In this document: positions 1 to 12,095 of the stretch, one piece after another
Numbering within the stretch: the first letter of the stretch is position 1
How the letters are laid out: each line of letters opens with the position of its first letter
Source of the DNA: Bemisia tabaci
Taxonomy: Eukaryota; Arthropoda; Insecta; Hemiptera; Aleyrodidae
NCBI RefSeq assembly: GCF_918797505.1
Contig: NC_092798.1
Location: 12,165,501-12,229,500, forward strand
DNA: 64,000 nucleotides
Direction of reading: 5' to 3'
The notes under the pieces: generated by a model
What the model saw: the letters and a program-made list of their open reading frames with translations, nothing else
What the model was told of the DNA's origin: nothing
Database searches by the model: none
Position numbers and translations under genes: made by a program

Positions 1-105
1 CCTAAAATTATGAGATGCTAAATTTGCCATTATTTCAGACACTCCCATCTCTAAGTAGCATTTGTTCAGAGAAGTCCCTGACTTTGAGTACATGAACATT
101 TTTAC

Positions 106-251
106 CTGATGCTTCTTTTCCAATCTTTACTTGATGCTCTTCCACAAAGTGCTTCGAACTCGTTGGGAGTGTGCCATGTATCACCGAGTTTGATGCAGCG
201 CCCCCTTCCACCGGAGCCAAATTTTGATTTATGAAGCTCGGCATTAGTACT
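106..251 (-). CDS. Deaf1: Deaf1 exon 3: core of the SAND DNA-binding domain
   Basis: The acceptor tttgcag ends at 252 and the donor AG|gtaaaa starts at 105. The correct frame starts AGT ACT AAT at 251 and gives S-T-N-A-E-L-H-K, then the glycine-rich GSGGRGRC turn, [10 protein letters not shown] and the KDWK motif. It ends in phase 2 within R-S-I-R. A longer open frame on the same strand (start at 244) is a shadow; only the frame given here matches the family and joins exon 2 in phase. Confidence 0.93.
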
Positions 252-3200
252 CTGCAAAATAAACAATCAATAAAAACATCAGTAGGTAGGTGACTGATAT
301 GCTTGATTTGGTTAGGCCAAGGGTGCTACTGTGGTGGGCTGAAACAACTAGAAATTCTTTCCAAAGAAGAAAAAAAGTAGATTTATAAATATTTCACACA
401 CTTGTTACAACATACTACTTTAAGATCGTAGAGAGCTGCATGAGAGAGAAGGTAGCTGTTTCATTCACTACCATTGCAGAAAGTCTTCCTCAAGGTATAC
501 TAAAAAAATTGAGTCTCGCTACAATTGATGAAATTCAAAAAGTTTTTAAATATTTTGATACATTGAACAAGTGTTGAGGATGATTTTTGAAGATAAAATG
601 AATTTCTTACGATGAAAGCTCACAACAGCTTGGGAAATAGAGGAACTGTTCAAACATTATACGACTCTTCCTTTCAAAGTGTCATGAATAGTTTAAATAT
701 ATCCATTGTAACATTAGCAATCGAAAGTGTACACCTGTACTATTATTACTGTAAGATAAATATTGGGATTCTAATTCTACTGAATCTTTTGAAAATGGAA
801 AATCTTTAGAACAACTCACAGCAAATGATATTTGTGTTAGCAATTTTGGCACATGGCTTTTTCTTAATTATCGGATGAATGAAGGAGTTGATCGGCTTGT
901 AGAGCTTGATCATCAAACATGGAGGTAAAAGTCAAGTATTGTTTAAGCCACCACTCATTGATGGTTCCATCTAGTAGCATGCATTAAACTGCTGAGAGGG
1001 TGCTGATTCGGAGCTAATTTGAGTTTGATATTTGTCTCAACATAAAATGAGGAAGAACTACACTGGGAAGTATCTGAGCTCTACATTATCTTCACACTCC
1101 CTTTGATTATATTACCACTTATTGTTCCCGAGATTTACATGGCAGATATCTGCAGCGTGTCAAGCAAAAATGGACCAAAACAAATGCCACATTGCCAACT
1201 TTTATCAAACAATTTAATTTTCCCCAGGAGAACAGTTGTGCTGATTCTTTTGAAAATTTTGGGGAATTTGCATCACGGTATAGAGGAAATTCCCTAAAAA
1301 TATTGAAAGGATCTTCACTATCTTTTTCATGTAAAAAAATAAATCATCCTATGAATTTTGGCAATGGCTGATATGATTTGGTTCTTTCCTCCTCGATGCA
1401 GTCATTTATTCTGCTTGCCACAGAATAACATTCCACAAAAATTCACTCTGTCTACAACAAAGAGAAATGAAACACTGGAGGATCTACCTTGCATCTGATG
1501 GGTAGAATCGGGCAGTTGGCAGCTGCAGCATAAGTTGTGGTCAGGCAATCTTGCTGATTGACAGTTTGTTGCTCCTCCTGGCTGTCGCTTGCCTCTTGAA
1601 TAACTATGTGTGTTGCTTTCAGTTCACCATTCTGAGCAAAATAGACGAATAAAAAATGGTTGATTTAAGCTAATAAAAATGAGAGGAAAAATTCTAAAAA
1701 TTAAACATCCAAACCAACACAAAGAGATAAGAAAACTTATGAGCAAGAAAATATCCGCAAAACAGTACCTCATCGAGGCCAAATTAGCAACTTTGGAGGC
1801 TTATGATTCCTCCCTGTTCAACTATGAATTCATTTTGTGACAGATATCAGTTAAAACTAATATCAGGTTAATTAGTCATTGTTTACTTTCGACTAACCAG
1901 GACGTCTAACAACTTAGAAGAAAACATTCCCTGACTTTCTTGAGTTTTCCCTAACCCATGGTGTCTGGAATTCTTGACCAGACTCATTCTCTGATTTTCC
2001 CTGATTTTCAGAGGCTCATTCCTTAATGAAAAACTAAAGATTTCTCCGACTTCCCCCGGATTTTCTAGGGGAAAAGAATATAACTCTCCAAAGTTCTGGA
2101 TATGAATATCGATTTTAATTCATCTTTCAGCCATTTCTTTGGCGCACATTCAAAATTTTAATTTCAAAAGAGCTCCTGATGTTTATGTTACCTGGTCAAT
2201 GAAAGTTTCTCCATTATTTTGAAGATTTTAATTATTTTGGCAATAATTCCACCACTAAAGAAAACGAAATGATCCCAAAGAGGTAGAAGAGGAGATTCCT
2301 GGTTTCTGGAAGAGATTCCCTGATTATCCCTGTAAATTTTCATTCCTTAGGGAATCCCGGTTTTTCCTGTTCTAGGCACTGTGCCCTAACGAAACTTCCC
2401 CCAAGTGTTACAGCGAAGAAAAAGCTGATAACTGTTGGTTCAAAATCGAAGCTGCTTGATGAAGTTTGAAGAAGGATGTGGAACTCGCTACACTCCTGAA
2501 AAAACAACTGATTGTGAGAAAAAAAATTTCTTACCTCATCCCTCACCCAGGTTCGCAAAGGATCAGCTCCAAATTTTGTTCCTTGATCACAGCTGATACA
2601 ATTGTTCTCCACGCATAGGATCTTTTGGAACTCTCCAGACAACTGAGGGGCAGATAAATGCACATTAGTTAGCATGGAGGCAATGTTCTGAAGTATAGTA
2701 TTCCTGAATCATGAGATTGTTGAAAGTAATTGGCTTAAAATAAAAAAGGAGGAAATTCCTGAAAAACACTCACAAACTCTAAAAACAAATGGGTTATGGA
2801 AAACAATTTTCTTGGCCCCCTTTCACCATATAAGTTCTCAAGATTTATATGAAACCAGAACCGGAAAGAGTGAACCTCATGGAAACTCTTTTTCCATCCT
2901 TGCCGATTTCCTGATTGGATCATACAGTAAAATCTAAGAGTCAAAAACTATGTGGGTCACAGTTAGAGTTAGTAAAATACGGTAGATCAACCAGTTTGAG
3001 GATGAAAATTAAAGGTCATTGGATTGTAGGTCTAATATTTGTCACGCCAACCTGGAGCCTAGATTCACAATGGGTCGTGTAACATGTGGTCATTGAAGGT
3101 CTATTGACAAATGAGTGTTTTCCACAGTCTCCTTCATTTTTCACTTTAACTTGCCAGCTGGTAGATTGGGTTTTCTAGATTTAAACCATACCTTTAAACT

Positions 3201-4879
3201 GAAATAGAATTGATTTTCGAGTAATAGAGTGAGAGAACGACTATAATTTAGAATCAACACAGAATAATTCAGGTAAAGGAGGTGGAGGGTTAAAGATCCG
3301 AAAAACTAAAAATGACTTTTTTTCTCATCCTAACAGCAGAGGATCCCAATCTCCAGCATTACTATCTTGTAGGGCTTTTTCTTCATCTATGGAACACGAT
3401 AGATTGGGATCTTTGCGGTTTGGGCCGGTTCAACCGCCCTTACCGCAGCCTCAACTCACCCTGGAAGAGTCCAAACATTCCACTGGAACAAATGGAACGG
3501 GCTGAGACGCGCCAGCGGAACAGGATAAAAAAGAAATGCGTTCTGTAGCGATCCTCTGCGGTTCGGATACAAAAAAAGCCCTTAGAGGGTCCACTACTGT
3601 GGTCCAGACCATTGCCATACTTTCCAGTGGATCGCTTGGATTGTTCTTCAGAGGTAGTCATCATACAATTACAGGTAGTAATAATCTCACGGAGATCCAT
3701 AGATAACGCTATCTATCACATTACATGGATGTAGAAACCTTGAAGAAAAGCTAACTGACCAACTAACAAGTCGCTCTTAGAGCGCTTCTGTGCGCTGTTT
3801 TGGAAGAAAAGCGATTTTGCAATTATCAAGACCCTCCTACAGGTGATGACAGAAAGGTTGGCACTTGAAATATCCCGTTTGCAAATGACCGCAGTCCAGT
3901 TGTCCAATGGGAATCAGAATTGACTACGCTCATAATCGGGCCACGGTCAATCCTCGATTACTATAGGGTAATTGCTTGCAAGCGGAATGTAAACAAGTGC
4001 TAACTTACTTGAGCTGCATGGTCAAAGTAAACTATTTGGGACTATTTGGAAATAGAATCACCCGACTTCAAACAGGCAATGCTGTTGGCCTCCATTAGAA
4101 TTACCAAAGGCTTGTTTATTTACAGACGAAAGCCTAACGTTTCTACCAAACGCTCGACAATCTCAGGAGGTCGATGGGACCGTTGGGAAACGGAAGAACC
4201 AAACGGAATCAGATAAGATTACTTCGACAACGTACCTTGAGTTGACCGTACCTCCACCAACTAATCCACAAACACTTTTTGGTGTTTGGTGAGATGGATG
4301 ATGAGAGATTTTCATTGTGTCGAATTTTGGAGTTTCGCTGAGTGAAAAGACATCCGGTGAGCTATGCATGTGGGAATCTCTGAGAATCATAGCGTCACAT
4401 GGTGCGCCGTACGACTTTCTGACAAAGAATTTCGGGGAGATAAACATAAGGGTACATGTATGACCAAAGAGGCATCTTTCGCACACTTTACAAGAAGAAT
4501 TCTATGGGTTTCAAGGTGCTCAATACTGACAGTCTGGAAGGCTACTTACGATACGCGAACTGCTGGTGGATACCTACAGGATTCCAGTCCGCCATTGAAC
4601 TACTCTCAAGGGAAAAGACTTCTGCCACTAAAATGCTCTTACCTGAAGTCTATCTGCTGTGATGACATTGAAAGCAGTTGTGGAGCCGCTCACGTTGATC
4701 AGAGATCCAACCGGGAGAGAAACAGGTACCGCACTCACGGGAATCGTTTCGACAGTTTCCGTCGAATGCTCGACGATATTCGTCTCGGCGTGCTCCTCAG
4801 TTCTTTCGTTTGACTCGGGTTTATTCGCCAGAGAATCGGTCATGTCCGGTATGGCTATTTCCGAGGATTCCTCGTCCAT
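106..4879 (-). CDS. Deaf1: Deaf1-type SAND-domain transcription factor, 5' part (three coding exons, gene continues past left edge)
   Basis: Coding exons on the minus strand are 4879-4643, 1631-1488 and 251-106, all with GT..AG borders and matching phases (0, 0, then 2 bases carried on). Exon 1 encodes an acidic, Ser/Thr-rich N-terminus of 79 residues. Exon 2 (48 residues) contains [14 protein letters not shown] and ends in CPILPIRCK, the first strand of the SAND domain. Exon 3 continues [19 protein letters not shown] and the DNA-contact motif KDWK in [10 protein letters not shown]. This order matches DEAF1, a nuclear factor that binds TTCG-type sites through SAND. The ATG at 4879 is favoured because TAG and TGA stops lie in frame just upstream and a G occupies both -3 and +4. 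The remaining SAND residues and the MYND finger expected of the family would lie left of base 1. GMEB-type SAND proteins are the main alternative, but CPILPIRCK and the long acidic N-terminus fit DEAF1 better. Confidence 0.92.
252..1487 (-). other. Deaf1 intron 2
   Basis: A 1.24-kb AT-rich intron between exons 2 and 3. I see no conserved coding segment, RNA gene or clear repeat in it. Confidence 0.7.
1488..1631 (-). CDS. Deaf1: Deaf1 exon 2
   Basis: Exactly 48 codons, phase 0 at both ends. It reads [13 protein letters not shown], a Gln/Glu-rich stretch, an alanine run, then C-P-I-L-P-I-R-C-K leading into SAND. Joined directly to exon 1 (ending [10 protein letters not shown]) it resembles the vertebrate DEAF1 segment just before SAND, so no extra exon is needed in the 3-kb intron between them. 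Confidence 0.9.
1632..4642 (-). other. Deaf1 intron 1 (3 kb) with degraded repeat sequence
   Basis: Between about 1915 and 2360 the sequence repeatedly contains TTCCCTGA and CCCTAA-type words, the complement of the CAGGGAA words found in Nipped-B introns. This looks like a decayed dispersed repeat. A short perfect inverted repeat (3342-3352 with 3401-3411, 11-base arms) lies further up. Open frames at 2340-2675 and 2735-2944 are not supported by phase or similarity. Confidence 0.5.
4643..4879 (-). CDS. Deaf1: Deaf1 exon 1 with start codon
   Basis: 79 codons from the ATG at 4879 to the donor CAG|gtaaga. The product is acidic and Ser/Thr-rich, then [11 protein letters not shown] and [12 protein letters not shown]. 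In-frame stops lie about nine codons upstream. An open frame on the opposite strand over the same bases (4364-4813) has no family similarity and is a shadow. Confidence 0.85.
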
Positions 4880-6271
4880 CCCAGGTGGCTGTTGCGGGGA
4901 AAATCACTAGCCCAGCATGACGGCGATGGGCCTGAAAAGCGGATTTTCAAGAAAAACACAGTAAAAGTTGAGCTCCATTAGCAGAGATACACAACATAAT
5001 CAAGAGCGGAGCGGGTAATCAACGCGGAACAATGGTTGGCCGACAAAAATTATCAGCTGCAGGCCGCATGTGTGCGTGAGTTGGAAATACCGAATTGCCA
5101 ATCTCACGAAATTCCACCAACTTAATTTCCATTCAAGGTTAAATTTATTCCGTTCAAAAACGAGTTTCGTTCCATTTTGATGGATTATATTTATTTGAGA
5201 CACATATGTTTACAGGCTTTGGTGATTTTTGAAGTTTACATGAAAGCTCTGAAGCAACTCCAAAAGCGAGAAGTTGACGGAGGTGTTGGATATTTTCTTT
5301 TCTAACGTTGCGTGGCTGCAGGCTACAGTGGTACCCGCGAATTTCAAAAAGACGCAGAACCCCCCATGCTTCCGACGGTGGAGCTAAAAACCGGGTGTCA
5401 AAAAACTATTAATACCCTCAAAAACATTTTTCGGGTAAAAAATCCGGTCGAGGTAATTGTCAACGATTCCGACGGTGAGGCTAAACCGTGTGTCGAAATT
5501 TCCGTCGTTCCTTTATTTTTCTTTTAAGAACGATAGACAAAAACCCAATAAACACGATCCGACTTTTCAGTTTTCAAGTTTCACGTTATCTTTTATAGTT
5601 TAAGTTAAATGTTATCTTAAGATGAGAAAACTCATGCGAAAGATTTCATAAAGTGGGGACGTTAAAATTGAGCCATAAGTCAACCTCAGTGCGTTATTAA
5701 AATGCGTAACGCTAAACTTTTGGATCTGTGACCCCTCTTCCCCCTTGGAAATCGAACATGAAAAAAATATTTTTGGGGTGGGATGTTTTTTCGTGCACCG
5801 CGCATAGTCTCATGCGATCGCTTCAATTTTTTGAAGATCTAAGGACTTGCAAGGGTTTAATAATTTGCAATGCCTCGTAAGTTTTTACGGGCGGTGGGTT
5901 TGAGTCGGTTCTGGGAGCGATAATCCTTAGGAAGATTATTCGCTAGACGTATCGTACGAATGTTGCGAATGCATTTGGGCCGCCCGAGTACATTCGCGCC
6001 CAAATTGGGCGGCGGGGTAGGAAGCGGTTCCACCGAGGATTTCCTTCGACTCCGCAGACACAATTGCCTGCGCAAAGCTGCTGCGGTATACCTATGTACC
6101 TACCCGGAATGGTGCGCAGAATAACAAAAAATCAAAGACTTTCATATTTTTTGTCCGATTGACGGAATGCGATGGAAATGTCGCGAGTTTGGAAGTATTT
6201 CTCAAAGAAATCGCGTCAAATTACCTATGAAATAATTTTGTTATTCTTACCATCATACCCTCTGAAATTCC
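4880..6271. other. Deaf1 upstream region and start of intergenic DNA
   Basis: This should hold the Deaf1 5' UTR and promoter, but no TATA box or initiator can be fixed by eye. At 5370-5380 and 5467-5477 the same 11 bases (ttccgacggtg) recur in similar surroundings, an imperfect duplication about 97 bases apart. No gene was recognised; a short open frame at 5312-5527 sits on this duplication and has no family match. Confidence 0.4.
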
Positions 6272-6276
6272 AGCGG

Positions 6277-7125
6277 AGTAGGGCCGAATTTACCTACTTG
6301 CCGCCCATGGGCCGCTTGTATTTAGCCGCCCCTTCTCATTCGTTTTGAAACATCGATACAAACTATCAAGTGAACGTGCCAGAGGAGTGCATAAGACGCG
6401 TTTAATCGTTTGGGGCACACTTTTTGTGAAAGCTCTGTTAACACTAGCAAAAGTTCACGGAACGCGAAAATTCAGTTCCGTAAAAATATCTGTGTGGACG
6501 AAGCCTTTCATTTTTAAGAAAAGAATGAACATGCAAATTATGAAAGAATAAACATGAATGTGGGTTAATGGTTTTAATTTCCGCCACCGCGCCAACCGTA
6601 CTGTGTTGGCGCAATGCGTGAAGTATTTCTACAATCTTGTAGGCGCTATGCGATTCACGCCGACCGCTGTTGACGCTGACTAGACGCTGATCGCACTGTT
6701 TTTGACGCAATGCGTGGAGTATCCATGCAGTCTTGTAGGCGCTATGAGTTTCACGCTAACCGCTGCTGACGCTGACCGCACCACGTTTGACGCAATGCGT
6801 GAAGTATTCACGGAGTCTTGTAGGCGCTAAAATGTGTTTCATGCTGACCGGCGCGCCGAGGGCTTCTCTTTTCATCTCAAGTCACTAGACTAATAATGAA
6901 AGGCGCTGTCTCTTGTATCACCGGAAGACGAACAAATCGGAAATTACTATACTTTTAACCCTCAGGAAATGATATATTTTTTCGCCTTTTCTCGTTTGTA
7001 ATTTCTTTTCCGATTCAGATTTTTTTCGTGGTGCCGACACTTCAAAAAATTACAGCATTTGCCGCCCCCTAAATTTGCCCCCATGAGCCGCGGTCCATGT
7101 GGCCACCCCCTAAATCCGGCTCTGT
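6277..7125. mobile_element. 849-bp non-autonomous inverted-repeat element with internal tandem repeats
   Basis: The left end (gtagggccgaattta) and the complement of the right end (acagagccggattta) are imperfect inverted repeats. Similarity continues inwards over GCGGcCCATGgG (left, complement) and GCGGtCCATGtG (right). AGCGG flanks both ends (6272-6276 and 7126-7130), a possible 5-bp target duplication. There is no transposase-like frame. The centre holds a tandem repeat (separate entry). The boundaries are the least certain part. Confidence 0.6.
6605..6850. repeat. Tandem repeat, about 2.7 copies of an 85-96 bp unit
   Basis: The core gcaatgcgtg recurs at 6611, 6707 and 6792. Each copy is followed by GAGTAT-like words, tcttgtaggcgcta and a 'TTcacgc.gaccgc' stretch. 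The unit is GC-richer than its surroundings and lies inside the inverted-repeat element at 6277-7125. Units differ in length (96, then 85) and by scattered substitutions, so the array is not recent. Confidence 0.8.
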
Positions 7126-7130
7126 AGCGG

Positions 7131-9872
7131 TATAATTCATTTTAAACCGTATAAATTAGGCTTAGTAACAGACGGTAAATTATACTCCGATAGGTAATTA
7201 TGTCGTGCATTCCTTCAAAGAACGTCATACGTCAAAATATTACACAACCCCTTCCCCATCGCAGGTAGTCTGAAAAGTAGGTCTTCCAGTTACACAGTAG
7301 ATAGTTGGTGATGAAAAGCCACGTAATTATGCATCTATATTGCTAACGTTTCAAATTTTCCGCTTCGTTTATTTGTTAGTATTACCCATTCTTATTCTTT
7401 CACTTTTTATATGGAAGGGGGCTGCAAATCTGAGCCGTTGTAGCATGCATTCTGCAGCGCTATACCTACGTAGAACAGTATTCTACGGCGTATTTAAAAC
7501 ATTCGATAGTGGCCAAAGTAGATGCAAACCAGAGTCGGGACACTATTCCGCTCGCTAAGGATATCCTTCGGAAACAAACCTTTAAATCCCCGGTGGTAAA
7601 GGGATGAGGGGAGAAAGTTTTAAAAAAAAGTACAATACCTAGCGAAATTCGAAAAGCTTCCAGCGATGCCGGCTTCAATTCTGAATCCGGCGAAAACCGG
7701 AAGCCACCACGAACCAATATGATACGCGATTCAGTATGATTTGCCTTTGAAATCATGAATTTGCCTGTATATGTCAACCGTCAGTGCTAGAAAATCAAAT
7801 TCTGAGCTTTTAAGATGAATTTTATGGCGTAAGGGAAAAAATTACGATGTTGTGGGGAACGGGACTTTCAGCGGAAACGTCATCTCATTTCCCGTTTTAC
7901 TAATTATTCTCCATTTTAAAGACCTGTGAGAGAGGCTAATGGTGTATAGAAACTTAGAAGTAGTGCCTAGTTGCATATCCCTCCGCCAGCTCCGTACTTT
8001 TAATTATTGTATTTTTCATTTCCTTCTACGGCCCAAACAGTTTTTGTCATGAATTTCCTTTTCTTAAATTTGTGATTTTATATTTAAGCCGCTAAAAATT
8101 GTAGGTTCCGTTACCCGTATTTCTCAAATTAGTTCAGTTAATTGAGGAACTATTGCACCGTACCACAGAGCCAGTTGTTCCTTCGCGCGTCGTTTCAGCC
8201 TTGCCTATCGAAAGCCCTACTTGTAAGTCAACGGCCCAAATGTTTTACATGGAACTAAAATGAAAATAAAACCCCAAGTGAGTGCGAATTTTCATCGTAA
8301 AACTGAGTGTGTGTTTGGATTGTGGTTTTTAATCGCTGCGTCTCACTCAAATATCGGCCGGGAATGATGTGAAGTTGCCCTCATTATGTGAAATCCAACT
8401 CCGAATTTCCAAATTTTACGGTCAAAACAAACATAATAATGGTTTGAATAAATTTATCTCAATGACAATCATGTTTGTATTTCATATTAAACTCTGACTT
8501 ATTGTTTCTAGTTTGTGCTCCGGATTACATAAATGCTAGTTTCGAGAGTTCAACAATTTATGTGAGTGGTAAATTCTCCGCCAACTGACTCCTGCATTCT
8601 TAACCTGACCGTTTATTTACCATGGTAGACGAGGATTTCGGGCGAATTTTCCCGTTGTATTCGTGCAGTTGCCTTTTAAAGAGCCGAATTATTTGAACTA
8701 GCGCAACCTGGATTTGATCAATTTCTACCGCTGGTAGTTGCAGGTAATATTTCAGATTATTTTGTTATGAACTACTTACCAGGATCCATTGGGTTCGAGA
8801 GGGGTGAGCAGTTGATCTGGCCATTATCACCTAGAATTGAGCTTCTCCAGGAAGTTTAAGTCGTAGTTTCTCTGCTAAATAGTTTGATAAATAGAGCGTT
8901 TGTCAATCCACCAATGGCGTAGTGAACATCTTACTTTATGGAGCATCACTATCTCGCGAAGAGAACCAGCCGAGAATCAGTGATCATGTGAGGTTAGGTA
9001 TGTCACTAACATTTTATCTCCAACTTATCAGTACTATTTCTCCTACAGTTCTTGTTTTGGATGCAAGAAAATAGTTACCTCTCATTCATAACTAGCAAGG
9101 CTCTGTAAGTGTGACTAACATCAAGTTTTTGGGCTCAATCACTTTCATCATTCCAAGTGTCATTGGAGAGCCACCATTACTGAACACTTTCCCCGTCCAA
9201 CGGCACTTGTTCAACTTTAGGCAAGTTATCAATAGGGATGTTGCTGAAATTTTTTCCACTCTTGTCCAATCTCATTGTTCAGTTTTGCATCTTAGAGCCA
9301 CTACCCTCATTAATGACATTATATTTTGCGGTATCCTAACGTGGTATGTAGCCAAAAACTAGGTTATCAGCAGATCTGTCATGAGCTTCCTGTCAGATGT
9401 GTAATGTGACTATTTTAGCGATTCCCAAAGAATATAGGACATCTCTGTTACAAATCCTTCCTCAATTAAGTAATTGAATTTAAGCTGTTAGAATTTTCCC
9501 CGGACATATAACCATAATTACATCATTAACAACATAATTTTAGTTAGAGTCATTACAAATCCACTGTAGTTGTGATCTTTCCAAAGCATGTTTTCATTCT
9601 GACACTTATGGATTTTTTCTGACCCCCCCTATCAGTTGGATTTGCTGTTGCACCAGACTTTAACACAGAGTAGGATTGGCTAGGTATGTTCCGAACAAAT
9701 AGTTGTTTGGTTTATCTACACCAATATTCCTATAAAATAAAGGTTTAACTGACAGCTAAAATTCCCATCAGGCCACAATCTTCTAAATATGCTAAGTTAT
9801 GTGTATGATAATCTCCCGGGTTTTTTTAATCTAAATAAGTAATAGCTATCTTAGAAGCGGGGACATAGAACT
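7131..9872. other. Intergenic DNA upstream of Nipped-B
   Basis: No conserved coding sequence is visible. A possible non-coding first exon of Nipped-B lies at about 8140-8222, a GC-richer stretch ending in a strong donor (CTACTT|gtaagt at 8223). This is a guess from splice-site quality alone. Open frames at 7340-7558 and 9111-9362 show no family similarity. Confidence 0.35.
8140..8222 (+). promoter_or_regulatory. Candidate non-coding first exon of Nipped-B
   Basis: The first coding exon of Nipped-B is preceded by a good acceptor (ttttacag ending at 12568), so the 5' UTR is probably spliced. This stretch is locally GC-richer and ends in the consensus donor gtaagt at 8223. No transcript evidence is available from sequence, and other upstream donors are possible. 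Confidence 0.2.
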
Positions 9873-10041
9873 GGAGCTTGCGCATTGTATGTTGAGACAA
9901 ACGTCAATCTCCAATTAGCTCTGAATTCGCACCACTCAACAGACCAATACATGTAATCAGGTGGCACCACAGGTGAATGGTGACATAAACAATACTTTGA
10001 CGTTTGTCGTACAATGTCATGAACATACAATGCGCGAGCTC
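9873..10041. repeat. Short palindromic element
   Basis: The left arm 9873-9907 (containing gcgcattgtatgttga and gacaaacgtcaa) is complementary to the right arm 9997-10041, which carries an extra block of about 12 bases in the middle. About 90 bases lie between the arms. It is probably a small foldback MITE; no clear target duplication was seen. Confidence 0.6.
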
Positions 10042-11809
10042 TAAGCTTAGTTTTCTTGAGGGATGGGGGCAATTCCAGAGAGAAGTGGAGGGAATCTTTC
10101 CAACTGCCCAGATTTCCTTCCAGTTTAACAAGGTCTTATGGTAAGGTAGTGTGCTCAATCATTACTCTACTCCTGGCCAGAAGGGCTCTTTTTTGCCTGC
10201 TTCAGTTGAACCTCACTGGCGAGCTATACACTTTTCATTGGTTTGGCAGGACAGCTGTGCTACTACCATGACGAAATCGAATATTCACTTTAGTTTAATG
10301 GGTTTTCCCAATGTTATTGTACAATGACACTAGCCGAGCGAGACATGAAGACTAAAGCCCAGTGTTAAGGTGCGCACTCTATGCTGTGTAAAGGGCGATA
10401 AAAACTCCACCTCAGGAACAGCTGACCAATATTGCCCCTCTCTTGGTCATGAAGGAAGATTAAGGTTACCTTTACCTGACTCAACCTTGCAAGGGGCGCA
10501 GAAAGTTCCATGTATTCTTCCAAATTCAATCGGCTTTCCCTATTTTCTTATGGAGTTCTTGATTCTTTCCCTTCGAAGACCAAAAAAAATATAGTCTTTC
10601 TGGAAGGTTCCCCCATTTTTTCCCACTCACCTCCTGTGTCTGCGGCCATATTTTTTCACTATTTACCGAACCTGGAGTCTGACAAACCAGAGGAGTATCC
10701 AGCTTGAAGGACCCTGCATGTAAAACCAAAGGAATTTAAAGTGGAATCTAAAATCTAAGAGGCTAAATTTTGTTAATATTTGCTGTTGTGATCTTTACAA
10801 CCCGACAAAAACAAGCTTTAAAATTGAATTCTTCATATGCTAGTTTTGAAGAAAGAGGGTCTGAAAAGTAAATTTTTAAGTAAGTATTCTGACATAAGTT
10901 TTCTTGCTAAGATGTTGCACTGCTGCTATGTCTAGTATGTTGAGTGTTTTGTTGCGCAGCGGCGTAAACAATACACCGCATACAACATTTGGCTTATCCT
11001 TTTCACGTGTCCATGGTAAGAGATTAGAAGCTCTCCAAGATCACTGACATTTCCTTGAATAATGTTTGGAGAAATGCTGAAAAATTTTACTTTTCTGCCC
11101 TGTTGTCATCGAAAGTAGTACACAGTAAATTCAATCTTTAAATCTTATCATGTGTAGGGAATTGTTAAGTATATCATATCAAATACAATGAAAACCTGAA
11201 CATCTGACATGATTATCCAACACCGTAGTTACGGTGTATTTTACACTCGCTAATATATGCAGTATGGAAAAATGGCCTTTGTCCGAGTTCGATTCGTCAA
11301 ATCATTACAGAGCTTGCCAAAATTTGAAAATTGCAGGGCAAAATAAGACAATTCTTTACTTAACCATATTTTACAATTTAAACTTCATTTGAATTTTTAT
11401 ATGTTGCTTACATTCACATTGTAGGTGTGTTTAAGGCTTGGAAGTCGAGGTGAAAAGTATATTGAATCATCTGACATTATCGGTATCTGACAACCCGGCT
11501 GTCTGTTACTGTCGGATAATTGGGGTTCCACTGTAATATTAAAATGTAGCCTAATTGTATTTGATCAGTCTAATTTCTTTTACCAAACGTTTTTCTTTTT
11601 TTTTCAGATGTACGTTTCCAGAGTTATGCTCCTCTTGACGTGAACATATCTGATTTGTTTCATCAGATTATTCTTCAGCTTTTTGTGTTCTAACCTTTAT
11701 GCCATCATGGATGATAGTTACCTATCAGGTCAACTAACCACCTCATTTCATCTAATGCAGGTATGATTTTTTTTCTTCATCGGCTATTAGGGGGGGGGGG
11801 GACTATAGA
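10042..11809. other. Intergenic DNA, no gene recognised
   Basis: AT-rich sequence with short open frames on both strands and no family similarity. A run of G (about 11790-11801) abuts the MITE that follows. Confidence 0.5.
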
Positions 11810-11814
11810 TAGAT

Positions 11815-12095
11815 CAGGGTGTCTACAAGTCCGGAATACTACTGATTTTGTAAGTGCGGTCCGAAGCACTGAAAAGGTGTGGAATTCCGCAAAAAGGTCC
11901 GGAATTTTTTTAATTCTTGTCATTTTTATCGCAATTTCAAATTTTTGAAATTTTTCGAATTTCGTCAACTGGAGGAACTGAAAAAGTCTGAAAAAAATTT
12001 TTCTGTTGACGGAGGTATTGAAGTTCTTGAGAATGTACTGAAAAAGCACTGTATAAGTACTTATTTTTGACGAGCCTGCGTTTGTAGACACCCTG
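11815..12095. mobile_element. 281-bp MITE, termini CAGGGTGTCTACAA
   Basis: The ends are perfect inverted repeats over 14 bases (CAGGGTGTCTACAA at 11815; TTGTAGACACCCTG ending at 12095), with weaker matching inside. TAGAT is present directly on both sides (11810-11814 and 12096-12100), consistent with a 5-bp target duplication. No coding capacity. Confidence 0.8.

Noticed and set aside
2340..2675. Possible extra Deaf1 exon on the minus strand (open frame with acceptor-like ctcag and donor gtaaga at about 2532-2629)
   Set aside because: Exons 1 and 2 already join in phase and match the family without it, and the encoded cysteine-containing peptide has no recalled counterpart in DEAF1.
3340..3580. 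Possible MITE suggested by GCAGAGGATC and GATCCTCTGC about 200 bases apart
   Set aside because: The matching blocks inside are not in mirror order, so it does not form a proper inverted-repeat element; only an 11-base palindrome remains.
4364..4813. 149-codon open frame on the plus strand
   Set aside because: Antisense to Deaf1 exon 1, no family similarity, no splice or promoter support.
5312..5527. 71-codon open frame on the plus strand
   Set aside because: Lies across a short duplicated sequence; no similarity and no codon pattern.
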